From NCBI GenBank assembly GCA_902784565.1, contig CACZVE010000003.1, forward strand, positions 62,001 to 126,000: a DNA stretch of 64,000 bases, given 5' to 3'. This DNA is from an uncultured Prevotellaceae bacterium (GTDB taxonomy: Bacteria > Bacteroidota > Bacteroidia > Bacteroidales > Bacteroidaceae). Position numbers and translations under genes: made by a program. The first letter of the stretch is position 1. Each line of letters starts with the position of its first letter. Below, piece after piece: positions 24,401 through 31,216 of the stretch. A model generated the notes under the pieces. It saw only the letters and a list, made by a program, of their open reading frames with translations, had not been told where the DNA came from and searched no databases.

Positions 24401-24867
24401 AGACTCTTCTTCGACACCACGAGTTCCGCCACCGCCTCAGGATACGTCACGCACAATGGGGACTGTCCCCTCTGTGAGGAAGGAGTGTCAGCGACTGGAT
24501 TACAGGGGGACTGTCCCCATTGTGCGAATCGGGCCAACACCTCAGTTCGCAGAATCTCATTTGCACTATCCCGCTGCGCATACTTAATCGCCCGACGGTA
24601 ACTGCTGGGAAAGAACAACACATTCCTATCCCCCAGCAACTGCGTCAGGTCGTGGTAGAAATAGCCCGCCTCCTCGGCATCCTGCAAGATAATCAGCAAC
24701 GGAGCAGAAGCCACTTTTCCACTGAGCGCAGCAAACACCATCGGTGCACTGGAACCCAACAGACCTTCGAGGAAAATCTTCTTCGCCGAGGATTTTCCTA
24801 TCGCCTGTGCCAGTGCCTTCACCTGCGGCAACCCGGCATAGATGTTCTCCAATTCCTGTATATTCAT
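21442..24867 (-). CDS. mfd: Transcription-repair coupling factor Mfd
   Basis: 1141-aa DNA translocase that removes stalled RNA polymerase and recruits UvrA. Seen in order: UvrB-homology region (about 1-350), RNAP-interacting domain (YVVHVDHGVGKFGGL), SF2 helicase motifs (GDVGFGKTEVAVRAAFKA, DEEQKFGV, SATPIPRTLQ), TRG motif region and C-terminal UvrA-binding domain. The ATG at 24867 is used; the TTG just before it adds one residue. Two linkers carry repeat DNA: about residues 114-140 (QWGQSP...QRGQSPL, from a palindromic repeat) and about 973-985 (PSSYHFPLSSY, from GGAAAGAGGAAAG repeats). Both keep the frame open. It lies 9 bp downstream of uraA. Confidence 0.93.
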   Translation of the reverse strand: MNIQELENIYAGLPQVKALAQAIGKSSAKKIFLEGLLGSSAPMVFAALSGKVASAPLLIILQDAEEAGYFYHDLTQLLGDRNVLFFPSSYRRAIKYAQRDSANEILRTEVLARFAQWGQSPCNPVADTPSSQRGQSPLCVTYPEAVAELVVSKKSLDARTLILEKEQTIAVSAIEKTLREFGFREVDYVYEPGQFALRGSILDVYSYSCEYPFRIDFFGDDIDSIRTFEVEDQLSKDRRDRIEIVPELSMVAEEKVSFLSFLPMDTLLVVKDFFYVRDAVDRAYQEGFSEQARLEQENLQGEAPLLSGSQWMSDACRFRRIEFGHRPSSQADASLRFNITVQPLFHKNFDLLAKSFEDYLSQGYQIFICADSQKQNERLREIFAEKAGNLHFTPIDKTLHEGFADNDLMVCVFTDHQIFDRFHKYSLKSDKARSGKMALTLKEIQQFEIGDYVVHVDHGVGKFGGLVRMPVRNAAGEETCQEMIKILYQKGDSIYVSIHSLYKVSKYKSQDNGEAPRLSTLGTGQWEKLKERTKKHIKDIARDLIKLYAKRRKEKGFAYSPDSYLQHELEASFLYEDTPDQLKATQDVKADMEMARPMDRLVCGDVGFGKTEVAVRAAFKAACDNKQVAVLVPTTVLAYQHFRTFSSRLKDMPVRVDYLTRARSVKQTSALLKDLAEGKIDIIIGTHKLIGKSVKFKDLGLLIIDEEQKFGVSTKEKLRQMKSNVDTLTMSATPIPRTLQFSLVGARDFSVIQTPPPNRYPIQTEIHTFGAEIIMDAINFEMSRNGQVYFVNNRISDLTHIAEMIHKYIPDARVAVGHGQMKPEELEKIVLDFSNYDYDVLLSTTIVENGIDIPNANTIIINGAQNFGLSDLHQMRGRVGRSNRKAFCYLLAPPLADLNPESRRRLEALENFSDLGSGINIAMQDLDIRGAGNLLGSEQSGFISDLGYETYQKILNQAMAELRNEEGHSSADKSPSSYHFPLSSYFVDDCALESDIEMLFPDQYVPNDSERMLLYRELDNLANRNDLEAALDDYRNRLRDRFGEIPEVAEELIRVVPLRVLGKRLGIEKIMLKQQKMFLFFVSNPDSPYYQSDIFGRVLKYLTENVRRCNLREANGKRSMVVSDISSVNDALTICRTILTD
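21443..21470. repeat. Palindrome upstream of hsp20 promoter (possible activator site)
   Basis: CAATCTGTC-N10-GACAGATTG, a 9-bp inverted repeat 16 bp upstream of the -24 element. It lies in the last codons of mfd. It could bind a sigma54 activator, or act as a hairpin at the mfd 3' end. Confidence 0.45.
21914..21949. repeat. GAGGAAA-type repeat inside mfd
   Basis: AAGAGGAAAGAGGAAAGTGG and GTAAGAGGAAGGAG in the mfd linker; the same type of repeat is found inside the MetH-activation gene. Confidence 0.6.
24450..24526. repeat. Palindromic REP-like element inside mfd
   Basis: Two 21-bp arms (24450-24470 and 24506-24526) are reverse complements except for the central base. Each contains GGGGACTGTCCCC, itself nearly palindromic. 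The 35-bp middle has no clear repeat. It is read through in frame as part of Mfd. Confidence 0.7.
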
Positions 24868-24876
24868 CAAAGACCT

Positions 24877-26220
24877 TTACTCCCTTTGAGGGTGCTGGGG
24901 CTTTTCCTTGCCGTGTACACTCTTCACCTTCATGCCCAGTTTTCCTGGCAAGACAGCGTTAAGTGTGACGCCCACGAGGGCAGAGAGTGCCAGACCGGAG
25001 AAATGGATGGGACCAATGCTCACATTATCGTCGGCACCATATTTGACACCGATGGCAATCACCAGTATCAAGGCAGCGACAAAGACATTTCGCGAAGAGT
25101 TGAAGTCCACACTGTCTTCTATCAAATTGCGCACACCAACGGCAGAGATCATACCGTAGAGAATCAGACTCACACCACCAATGGTGGCTGCGGGCATCAA
25201 ACCGATAAGACTGGCGAACTTAGGACAGAAAGAAAGTAGGATGGCGAAGATGGCAGCCAGACGGATGACGGCAGGGTCAAAGACCTTCGTGAGGTTCAGG
25301 ACACCGGTATTCTCGCCGTATGTAGTATTGGCAGGAGCGCCGAAGAGCGAAGCCAGCGCCGTGGCCAGACCGTCGCCCATCAGTGTGCGATGCAGACCAG
25401 GTGCCTTCAGGAAATCCTTCCCAACAGTCGAGGAGATGGCACACATATCACCGATGTGTTCCATGATGGTGGCAATGGCTATCGGTACGATGGCGATAAT
25501 CGTAGAGATAAGGAATGTGGAGTCCATATCGTCAAAGACAGCCAACACGGTCTGTTCCCTGCTGAAAGGCAGTCCAATCCATGCGGTCTCATGTAACGGT
25601 GTAAAGTCCACCTCACCCAACACGACAGCCAGCGCATAACTGACAATCACACCCAACAGGATGGGAATGATCCTAAAGATGCCCTTGCCATAGACACTGG
25701 CAAGGATGACTGTCAGAAGGGCCACAAGGGCCAACGGCCAGTTGGTGGCGCAGTTCTGTATGGCACTGCCTGAGAGTACCAGACCGATGGCAATAATCAT
25801 AGGACCCGTGACCAGCGGTGGGAAGAATCGCAGGATCTTCTCGATGCCGAACGACTTGATGAGACCAGCCATCACGAAATAGCACAGTCCGGCGCAGAAC
25901 ACGCCAATACAGGCATAGTCCAGAGCCAATGTCTCGCTCATGCCCTGCTCCACACCCAATGATTTCACAGACAAATAGCCTCCTAAGAAGGCAAACGAGG
26001 AACCGAGGAAGGCAGGCACCTGCAACTTACTGACAAAGTGGAATACCAATGTGCCGACACCCGCAAACAAGAGGGTTGACGACACGGAGAGACCTGTCAG
26101 TACAGGCACCAATACGGTGGCGCCAAACATGGCAAACAAATGTTGGATACCTAAGATAATGTACTTGGGCATGCCCAGTTGTCTGGCATCAGTGATGCCT
26201 TCTTTCTCTGTGATGTTCAT
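24877..26220 (-). CDS. uraA: Uracil:cation symporter (NCS2 family)
   Basis: 447-aa permease with about 14 helices. The substrate-site tract GAPANTTYGENTGVL is the uracil-permease form of the NCS2 signature, and IMEHIGDMCAISSTVGKDF is the preceding conserved helix region carrying the key Glu. It imports uracil with protons and complements the udk and pyrC genes of this window. The ATG at 26220 is set by a promoter box at 26246-26253; longer open frame upstream is not coding. It is transcribed together with mfd. Confidence 0.92.
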   Translation of the reverse strand: MNITEKEGITDARQLGMPKYIILGIQHLFAMFGATVLVPVLTGLSVSSTLLFAGVGTLVFHFVSKLQVPAFLGSSFAFLGGYLSVKSLGVEQGMSETLALDYACIGVFCAGLCYFVMAGLIKSFGIEKILRFFPPLVTGPMIIAIGLVLSGSAIQNCATNWPLALVALLTVILASVYGKGIFRIIPILLGVIVSYALAVVLGEVDFTPLHETAWIGLPFSREQTVLAVFDDMDSTFLISTIIAIVPIAIATIMEHIGDMCAISSTVGKDFLKAPGLHRTLMGDGLATALASLFGAPANTTYGENTGVLNLTKVFDPAVIRLAAIFAILLSFCPKFASLIGLMPAATIGGVSLILYGMISAVGVRNLIEDSVDFNSSRNVFVAALILVIAIGVKYGADDNVSIGPIHFSGLALSALVGVTLNAVLPGKLGMKVKSVHGKEKPQHPQRE

Positions 26221-26245
26221 AATCCGATTAATTTGATTTTGTTGG

Positions 26246-26253
26246 CAAAGGTA
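26246..26253 (-). promoter_or_regulatory. Promoter -7 box for uraA-mfd
   Basis: TACCTTTG on the minus strand, 26 bp before the ATG at 26220. Confidence 0.62.
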
Positions 26254-26282
26254 CAAAAAAAATAAGATAAAAACAAAAATTA

Positions 26283-26313
26283 TTTGGATATTGCGTAGTT
26301 TTTTGTAATTTTG
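26283..26313 (+). promoter_or_regulatory. Promoter for glycolipid operon
   Basis: TTTG at 26283-26286, 19-bp spacer, TAATTTTG at 26306-26313; the gene starts at 26333. Confidence 0.65.
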
Positions 26314-26332
26314 CAGCGTAATAACACAGATT

Positions 26333-27082
26333 ATGCATTCAAGCGACAGCATCGTTATCATCCCAACGTATAACGAAAAGGAGAACATCGAGAAGATTAT
26401 CCGGGCCGTGTTCGGGCTGGAAAAGACCTTCCATATCCTCGTCATCGATGACGGTTCGCCCGACGGGACAGCCCAGATCGTGAAGGATCTGATGGCCTCC
26501 GAATTCGGCGACAGACTCTTTATCCTGGAGCGCAGCGGTAAGTTGGGCCTCGGCACAGCCTATATCATGGGCTTCAAATGGGCACTGGAACACAACTATG
26601 ACTACATCTTCGAGATGGACGCCGATTTCAGTCACGACCCCAACGACCTGCCACGCCTCTATGCCGCCTGTCACGACGAGGGCTACGACTTGGCCATCGG
26701 CTCGCGCTATGTCACTGGCGTCAACGTGGTGAACTGGCCCATCGGACGGGTGCTGATGAGTTATTTCGCCTCGAAGTATGTACGTTTCGTCACAGGTTTC
26801 AAAGTTCACGACACCACAGCGGGCTTCAAGTGCTACAAGCGCCGCGTGCTGCAGACCATCGAACTGGATAAGATTCGTTTCAAGGGCTACGGTTTCCAGA
26901 TTGAGATGAAATACACCGCCTATAAGATCGGTTTTAAGATCAAGGAGGTGAGCGTCATCTTCATCAACCGTCGCGAAGGCACCAGCAAGATGTCGGGTGG
27001 CATCTTCGGCGAGGCGTTCTTCGGTGTGATGCGACTGCGCTGGGACGGATGGACGCGGAAGTATCCGAAAATTAGGAATTAG
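26333..27082 (+). CDS. Polyprenol-phosphate mannose synthase-like GT2
   Basis: 249 aa similar to dolichol/polyprenol monophosphomannose synthase catalytic subunits: VIIPTYNEKENI at the start, VIDDGSPDGTA, EMDADFSHDP (DxD, about 101-110), and GSRYVTGVNVVNWPIGR. There is no C-terminal membrane anchor. It makes a lipid-linked sugar donor (mannose or glucose type) for envelope glycans. The last residues KIRN and the stop codon are encoded by the AATTAGGAATTAGTA repeat, which also fills the gap to the next gene. Confidence 0.85.
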   Translation: MHSSDSIVIIPTYNEKENIEKIIRAVFGLEKTFHILVIDDGSPDGTAQIVKDLMASEFGDRLFILERSGKLGLGTAYIMGFKWALEHNYDYIFEMDADFSHDPNDLPRLYAACHDEGYDLAIGSRYVTGVNVVNWPIGRVLMSYFASKYVRFVTGFKVHDTTAGFKCYKRRVLQTIELDKIRFKGYGFQIEMKYTAYKIGFKIKEVSVIFINRREGTSKMSGGIFGEAFFGVMRLRWDGWTRKYPKIRN

Positions 27083-27111
27083 TAATTAGGAATTAGTAAT
27101 TATGATTACCT
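27071..27111 (+). repeat. AATTAGGAATTAGTA repeat spanning a gene junction
   Basis: About three tandem copies. The last 28 bp (27084-27111) are identical to 39946-39973. The repeat contains the stop of the preceding gene and the ATG (ATGATTACC) of the acyltransferase gene. Confidence 0.7.
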
Positions 27112-27863
27112 TGCTATATAGGGTTTATCAACTAATCATAGGACTGCCGATACTGGTCGTTCTGACCATCATCACGGCATTAGAGGTGGGCATTGGCACG
27201 AGTATCGGCAACGGCCACTTCTGGGGCTACTATCCTGGTCACTGGTGGGGCAACCTTATCCTGAAACTGTTCCTCCTGCCCGTCAAGGTGGAGGGGCGCG
27301 AGAATCTGGAGAAGAACCAGAGTTACGTGTTTGTGGCCAACCATCAGGGCTCGTTTGATATCTTCCTGATCTACGGACACCTGAACCGTAATTTCAAGTG
27401 GATGATGAAACAATCGCTTCGGAAGATCCCCTGTGTGGGCTATGCCTGTGAGAAGTCGCACCAGATCTTCGTGGACAAACGGGGAGCCAGTAAGATCCGT
27501 AAGACTTACGAAGATGCCCGTGAGATCCTGAAAGAGGGTTACAGTGTGACGGTATTCCCTGAGGGAGCACGCACCTTTACCGGTCACATGGCCCACTTCA
27601 AGAAAGGTGCCTTCGCACTGGCCGACGAACTGCAACTGCCTGTGGTACCGCTGACCATCAACGGCTCGTTTGATGTGCTGCCCCGTATGAAGGGTTTCAA
27701 CTTCATCAACTGGCACCCGCTCTCCCTCACCATCCACCAGCCCATCTATCCCGTCGGACAGGGCGTGGAGAATATCGAGGCCACCATGCGCCAATCGTTC
27801 GACTCCGTGATGTCAGCCCTCAACCCGAAGTACCAAGGACTTGTTGAAAACCCTGACCAATGA
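27102..27863 (+). CDS. 1-acyl-sn-glycerol-3-phosphate acyltransferase (PlsC family)
   Basis: 253 aa. An N-terminal hydrophobic helix (about 8-30) is followed by motif I NHQGSFD with His81 and Asp86 (HX4D), motif II around KIPCVGYACE, and motif III FPEGART at about 150. It transfers an acyl chain to lysophosphatidate in phospholipid synthesis at the inner membrane. The start ATG comes from a dispersed repeat (ATGATTACC); no other Met precedes the first helix. The stop overlaps the next start (ATGA). Confidence 0.88.
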   Translation: MITLLYRVYQLIIGLPILVVLTIITALEVGIGTSIGNGHFWGYYPGHWWGNLILKLFLLPVKVEGRENLEKNQSYVFVANHQGSFDIFLIYGHLNRNFKWMMKQSLRKIPCVGYACEKSHQIFVDKRGASKIRKTYEDAREILKEGYSVTVFPEGARTFTGHMAHFKKGAFALADELQLPVVPLTINGSFDVLPRMKGFNFINWHPLSLTIHQPIYPVGQGVENIEATMRQSFDSVMSALNPKYQGLVENPDQ

Positions 27864-29023
27864 TTGCACGTGCCCCTTACCTGTTTCTTTTGCTGATCAT
27901 CATACCCGACCTATATCTTGATCTGCACTACTGGCGTCACCGTTTCGGAGGCTGGACGACCAAGCGTATCCTCTACTGGATGCCGACTATCGGAATGATA
28001 GCCTACACCCTTCGTCTGATGTACGAGAAGAACTTCATTCCCGACAATCCCACCATATTATATATATACCTGTTGCTGCTGGGACTCATCGTCATCCCCA
28101 AATGGATTTTCATGCTCTGTTCCATCACGGGACTGGGGTTCTGCCGACTGTTCCGCAAAAAGAAAAATTATGGTAATCTCATTGGCCTATGCCTGGTGCC
28201 GCTGCTCTGGTTTGTCCTGATCTACGGCTCCACCATCGGGTTCGAGAAACTGGAAGTAAACCAGCAGACCTACACCTCACCAGACCTGCCTGCCGCCTTC
28301 GACGGTTACAGGATTGTACTCTTTTCCGATGCACATGTCGGCTCCTACAAGGGGCGTCAGCATATCCTCCAGAATGCCATCGACCACATCAATGCCCAAC
28401 ATCCAGACCTGATTGTCTATACAGGTGACCTCCAAAACACCCAACCACAGGACATCTATGAGCACATGGACCTCCTCTCGTCGTTAAAGGCGAAGGATGG
28501 CGTCTATTCCGTGCTCGGCAACCACGACTATGCGATGTATATCGACGCTGACGAGGCCCGGAAAGTGGCGAACAATCGCGAGGTGGTCAGTCTGGAAAAA
28601 CAGATGGGCTGGACGCTGCTGCGCAATGAGCACCGCATCCTTACAAAGGGCAAAGACCATATCGTCCTTGCCGGTATGGAGAATGACGGCGACGGAAAGA
28701 AGTTCCCGCAACTCGGCAATATCAACAAGACTTTGAAGGGTGTCAAGAAGGATGATTTCATCCTGCTGCTCGAACACGATCCTTCTTCCTGGCGACGGAA
28801 GATCATCCCTGACGGACGCGCCCAACTGACGCTGAGCGGCCATACCCACAAGATGCAGTTCACGCTTTTCGGCTGGTGCCCGATGTCTGTAACGGGTAAG
28901 GAGTTCAACGGTTGGTATTCCGAGGGCTCTCAGTCCCTCTTCGTCACGGCAGGTGTAGGCGGCCTCATCCCCTTCCGCTTCGACGCCCCCGGCGAAATCG
29001 TCGTCCTGACCCTAAAAAAGTAA
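27860..29023 (+). CDS. Membrane metallophosphoesterase
   Basis: 387 aa. Three to four N-terminal helices (residues 5-130) anchor a calcineurin-like phosphoesterase domain: LFSDAHVGS (about 154), TGDLQNT, LGNHDYAM, a middle His, and SGHTHKMQF near the end. The architecture is that of the YaeI-like group; YaeI-type proteins act on UDP-diacylglucosamine-like or other phosphoesters, but the substrate here is unknown. It is translationally coupled to the acyltransferase, so an envelope-lipid role is likely. Confidence 0.87.
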   Translation: MIARAPYLFLLLIIIPDLYLDLHYWRHRFGGWTTKRILYWMPTIGMIAYTLRLMYEKNFIPDNPTILYIYLLLLGLIVIPKWIFMLCSITGLGFCRLFRKKKNYGNLIGLCLVPLLWFVLIYGSTIGFEKLEVNQQTYTSPDLPAAFDGYRIVLFSDAHVGSYKGRQHILQNAIDHINAQHPDLIVYTGDLQNTQPQDIYEHMDLLSSLKAKDGVYSVLGNHDYAMYIDADEARKVANNREVVSLEKQMGWTLLRNEHRILTKGKDHIVLAGMENDGDGKKFPQLGNINKTLKGVKKDDFILLLEHDPSSWRRKIIPDGRAQLTLSGHTHKMQFTLFGWCPMSVTGKEFNGWYSEGSQSLFVTAGVGGLIPFRFDAPGEIVVLTLKK

Positions 29024-29065
29024 TCACAACGGGGGCAGAGCACAATGGTTCCTGACTCGTTATGC

Positions 29066-29401
29066 ATGAAAACCTTGCCTAAAATCTGGGAGAAGATATT
29101 ATGGGGTCGGAATTTCTTGCCCTGAATCTGAGGGATAATTTCCCGAGGGCGGAATGTTTTGCCCCAGAATTGAGGCATGTTTTCCTGAGGGCGGAATATC
29201 TTCACCCAAATCTGGGGCGCATTTCTCTGGGGTCGGAATTATTCGCCCTGGATTCGAGGGATAATTTTCCGAGGTCGGAATATCTTGCCCCGGAACTGGG
29301 GCATATTTTTCCGGGGTCGGGATTTCTTCACCCAGAATTGGGACACGATTTCCCGAGGGCGGAATATCTTCTCCGGGATTTGGGGCTGATTTTTAAAAGA
29401 T
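29066..29401. repeat. Minisatellite A: eight 42-bp units
   Basis: The CGG of GG(T/G)CGGAAT recurs at 29108, 29150, 29192, 29234, 29276, 29318 and 29360, exactly 42 bp apart, with a more diverged unit before 29108. Each unit holds two small inverted repeats: CCCx...xGGG (for example CCCT/AGGG, CCCC/GGGG, CCCA/TGGG) and TTCC...GGAA. A 102-codon frame with a 14-residue period is open across it, but nothing else suggests translation. Confidence 0.85.
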
Positions 29402-29496
29402 CAAAATGACATGCTTTAGATTCGAGACAGACCATCCTAAAGTTTGAAAAACTTGTCCCAAATCCGTGAAAAACCATCTTAAGACTTCAAAAACCA
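29402..29496. repeat. Degenerate link between the two arrays
   Basis: Holds roughly 20-22-bp imperfect copies (CATCCTAAAGTTTGAAAAAC, CATCTTAAGACTTCAAAAAC), about half the period of the flanking arrays. No gene is seen. Confidence 0.5.
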
Positions 29497-29830
29497 GCCT
29501 CAAAACTGGGAGACGTTTATGCATGGGGTGCAAAAACATGCCTCAGAATTGGGGGAAGATTATGCAGGGGTGGCATAAACATGCCTCAGATTTGGGGGAA
29601 GGTTTTGCATGGGGTGCAAAAATGTGCCTCAGATTTGGGGGAAGATTTTGCATGGGGTGCAGAAACGTGCCTCAGATTTGGGGGAAGATTTTGCATGGGG
29701 TGCAGAAACGTGCCTCAGTTTTGGGGGAGACTTTTGCACGGGGTGCATAAACGTGCCTCAGATTTGGGGCAGACTTTTGCACGGTGTGCAGAAACGTGCC
29801 TCAGTTTTGGGGCGGGTTTTTACAGGGTAA
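29497..29830. repeat. Minisatellite B: eight 43-bp units
   Basis: CCTCA recurs at 29498, 29541, 29584, 29627, 29670, 29713, 29756 and 29799, exactly 43 bp apart. Units share a CCTCAGATTTGGGGGAAGAT half and a TGCATGGGGTGCA half; both can fold. Variants of the second half keep pairing (ATGC/GCAT, TGCAC/GTGCA). A period of 43 is not a multiple of 3, so all three plus frames read the same peptides in turn; coding use is unlikely. Confidence 0.88.
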
Positions 29831-29960
29831 AAACGATAAAAATGAAAAAAAGAGGTCTTCAAATGAACTCCAGAACACTCGTAAACACGGAGAGACGGCT
29901 CTATTGTGCTGGCTGACACAAAAGAACCGTCCCTCTGTGAGACCCTCTGAGGTAGTGGAC
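29831..29960. other. Intergenic stretch with a REP-like fragment
   Basis: No gene seen. At 29900-29941 there is a sequence of the AGAACCGTCCCTCTGTG type, similar in style to the GGGGACTGTCCCC element in mfd. Confidence 0.4.
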
Positions 29961-31172
29961 TTATTGCTTCACGATGACATCGGTCTTCTTGACGAAGAGA
30001 TAGTCATGGCCTGTACGCAACTCGTAGTATTCGCCATCGTCGAAGGTATGCTCAAAGTAGGTATCGGCAATAATGGTGCCTTTGTCGACAGAACAGAATA
30101 CATTGAGTCCGCCAGTGGCATTATTCTCGCAATAGATGGCAATGATATCCTTGGCTACCAACTTAGGACCGGTACCTGCCACCCATGACATCTGTCCCAG
30201 ATACTTGGTGTAGACCCAACCCTCGACTTCATCGACGGCAACCTTGCTCCATGTCTTTCCCTTCTCGATGAGGATACCGCGCCCCAGTCCGTGGTCCTGC
30301 ATCCACAGTTTGCCAATAATCTTGCCCTGCATCGAGGGCTCTGAGCGGACATTCAGGTAACCATCGTCGCTGACGGCATAGCAGACAGTGAATATCTGAC
30401 CATTGTCGGCAACGGCCTTGGCACCCTGTACTTGGTACTTATAGAGGTGGTCGTTGTAGTCTACCGCATAGAGATACTCACGTCCGTTGGACTCGGTTTG
30501 CAGTTCCAGATACTGCACCTTGTAGGTAAACGGCAGTTTGCTCAGCACCTTGCCCGTCAACTTATCGAGCATGAAAAGGAACTTCTTCTCACTGGTGAAG
30601 CCATAGGAGCAGAACACGAACTGCGAGTCGAGGATGAAAATGTCGTTGCTGGTGAGCCAATCAGTAGACCACACCATCTGGCGGCGCTCAGGATTGTAGC
30701 AGTGGAGTTTCGACCCCTTGCCGTTGACACCGCTGGCATAACTGGGACAGGCCATGTTGAAGAACAGATTGTGGGTATCGGGATCCCAGCGCACGTCCTG
30801 CACCTCACAGTAATCGTTCTGCGCCACCTCACCCAGATTGACGGTATAGAGGGGGTGTTCGTCCTTGTCGTAGATAACCACGATGAACTTGTAGTCATCA
30901 TCACTCATAGGCAAACGATACATGGCGAGCCATCCGATGTCGATACGTTCAGAAATGAACTGCTCCAAACCCTTAGCCTCAGGAACACGGGGCAGGTATT
31001 CGTTCTGGTTTTCCTTGCGCAGACGGTAGATGGTACCGTTGGGTTTGTTCTTCAACGAAATCATCGTTTTCTGCCAGTTGGCACCATAATTCTTCACAGA
31101 GACCAGACGCTGGGCGCTGGCAGTACCAAGCATCATCACTAAAGCCACAAGGCTGAGAATCATTCTTTTCAT
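29961..31172 (-). CDS. Secreted protein with bacterial SH3-like domain
   Basis: 403 aa with a signal peptide (MKRMILSLVALVMMLGTASAQ). The middle part (about 60-260) repeats WDPDTHNLFFNM-, NPERRQMVWSTDW- and DSQFVFCSYGF-like strands, reminiscent of a beta-propeller or PQQ-type repeat. At about 275-330 there is an SH3b-like segment (SDDGYLNVRSEPSMQGKIIG...GWVYTKYLG) of the kind that binds peptidoglycan. No enzyme motif is seen. It lies 44 bp downstream of the MetH-activation gene, so it may be in the same operon, but no link in function is evident. Confidence 0.68.
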   Translation of the reverse strand: MKRMILSLVALVMMLGTASAQRLVSVKNYGANWQKTMISLKNKPNGTIYRLRKENQNEYLPRVPEAKGLEQFISERIDIGWLAMYRLPMSDDDYKFIVVIYDKDEHPLYTVNLGEVAQNDYCEVQDVRWDPDTHNLFFNMACPSYASGVNGKGSKLHCYNPERRQMVWSTDWLTSNDIFILDSQFVFCSYGFTSEKKFLFMLDKLTGKVLSKLPFTYKVQYLELQTESNGREYLYAVDYNDHLYKYQVQGAKAVADNGQIFTVCYAVSDDGYLNVRSEPSMQGKIIGKLWMQDHGLGRGILIEKGKTWSKVAVDEVEGWVYTKYLGQMSWVAGTGPKLVAKDIIAIYCENNATGGLNVFCSVDKGTIIADTYFEHTFDDGEYYELRTGHDYLFVKKTDVIVKQ

Positions 31173-31216
31173 AATGGTTATGTTTATTTATACAATAGAG
31201 ACTATATGCGTTTGTT

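Noticed and set aside
26221-26556. N-terminal extension of uraA
   Set aside because: It crosses the uraA promoter and the divergent glycosyltransferase gene; NCS2 homology starts at 26220.
28930-29205. Minus-strand ORF with KxFRPxExxPQxWG-like repeats
   Set aside because: Shadow of array A that runs into the phosphoesterase gene; no promoter.
29066-29830. CRISPR array
   Set aside because: Period is 42-43 bp with no alternation of identical repeats and unique spacers; every base of the unit is repeat-like and no cas gene is near.
29466-29916. Overlapping ORFs in the 43-bp array as proteins
   Set aside because: The unit length is not a multiple of 3, so all frames stay open by periodicity; no RBS or promoter box is seen.
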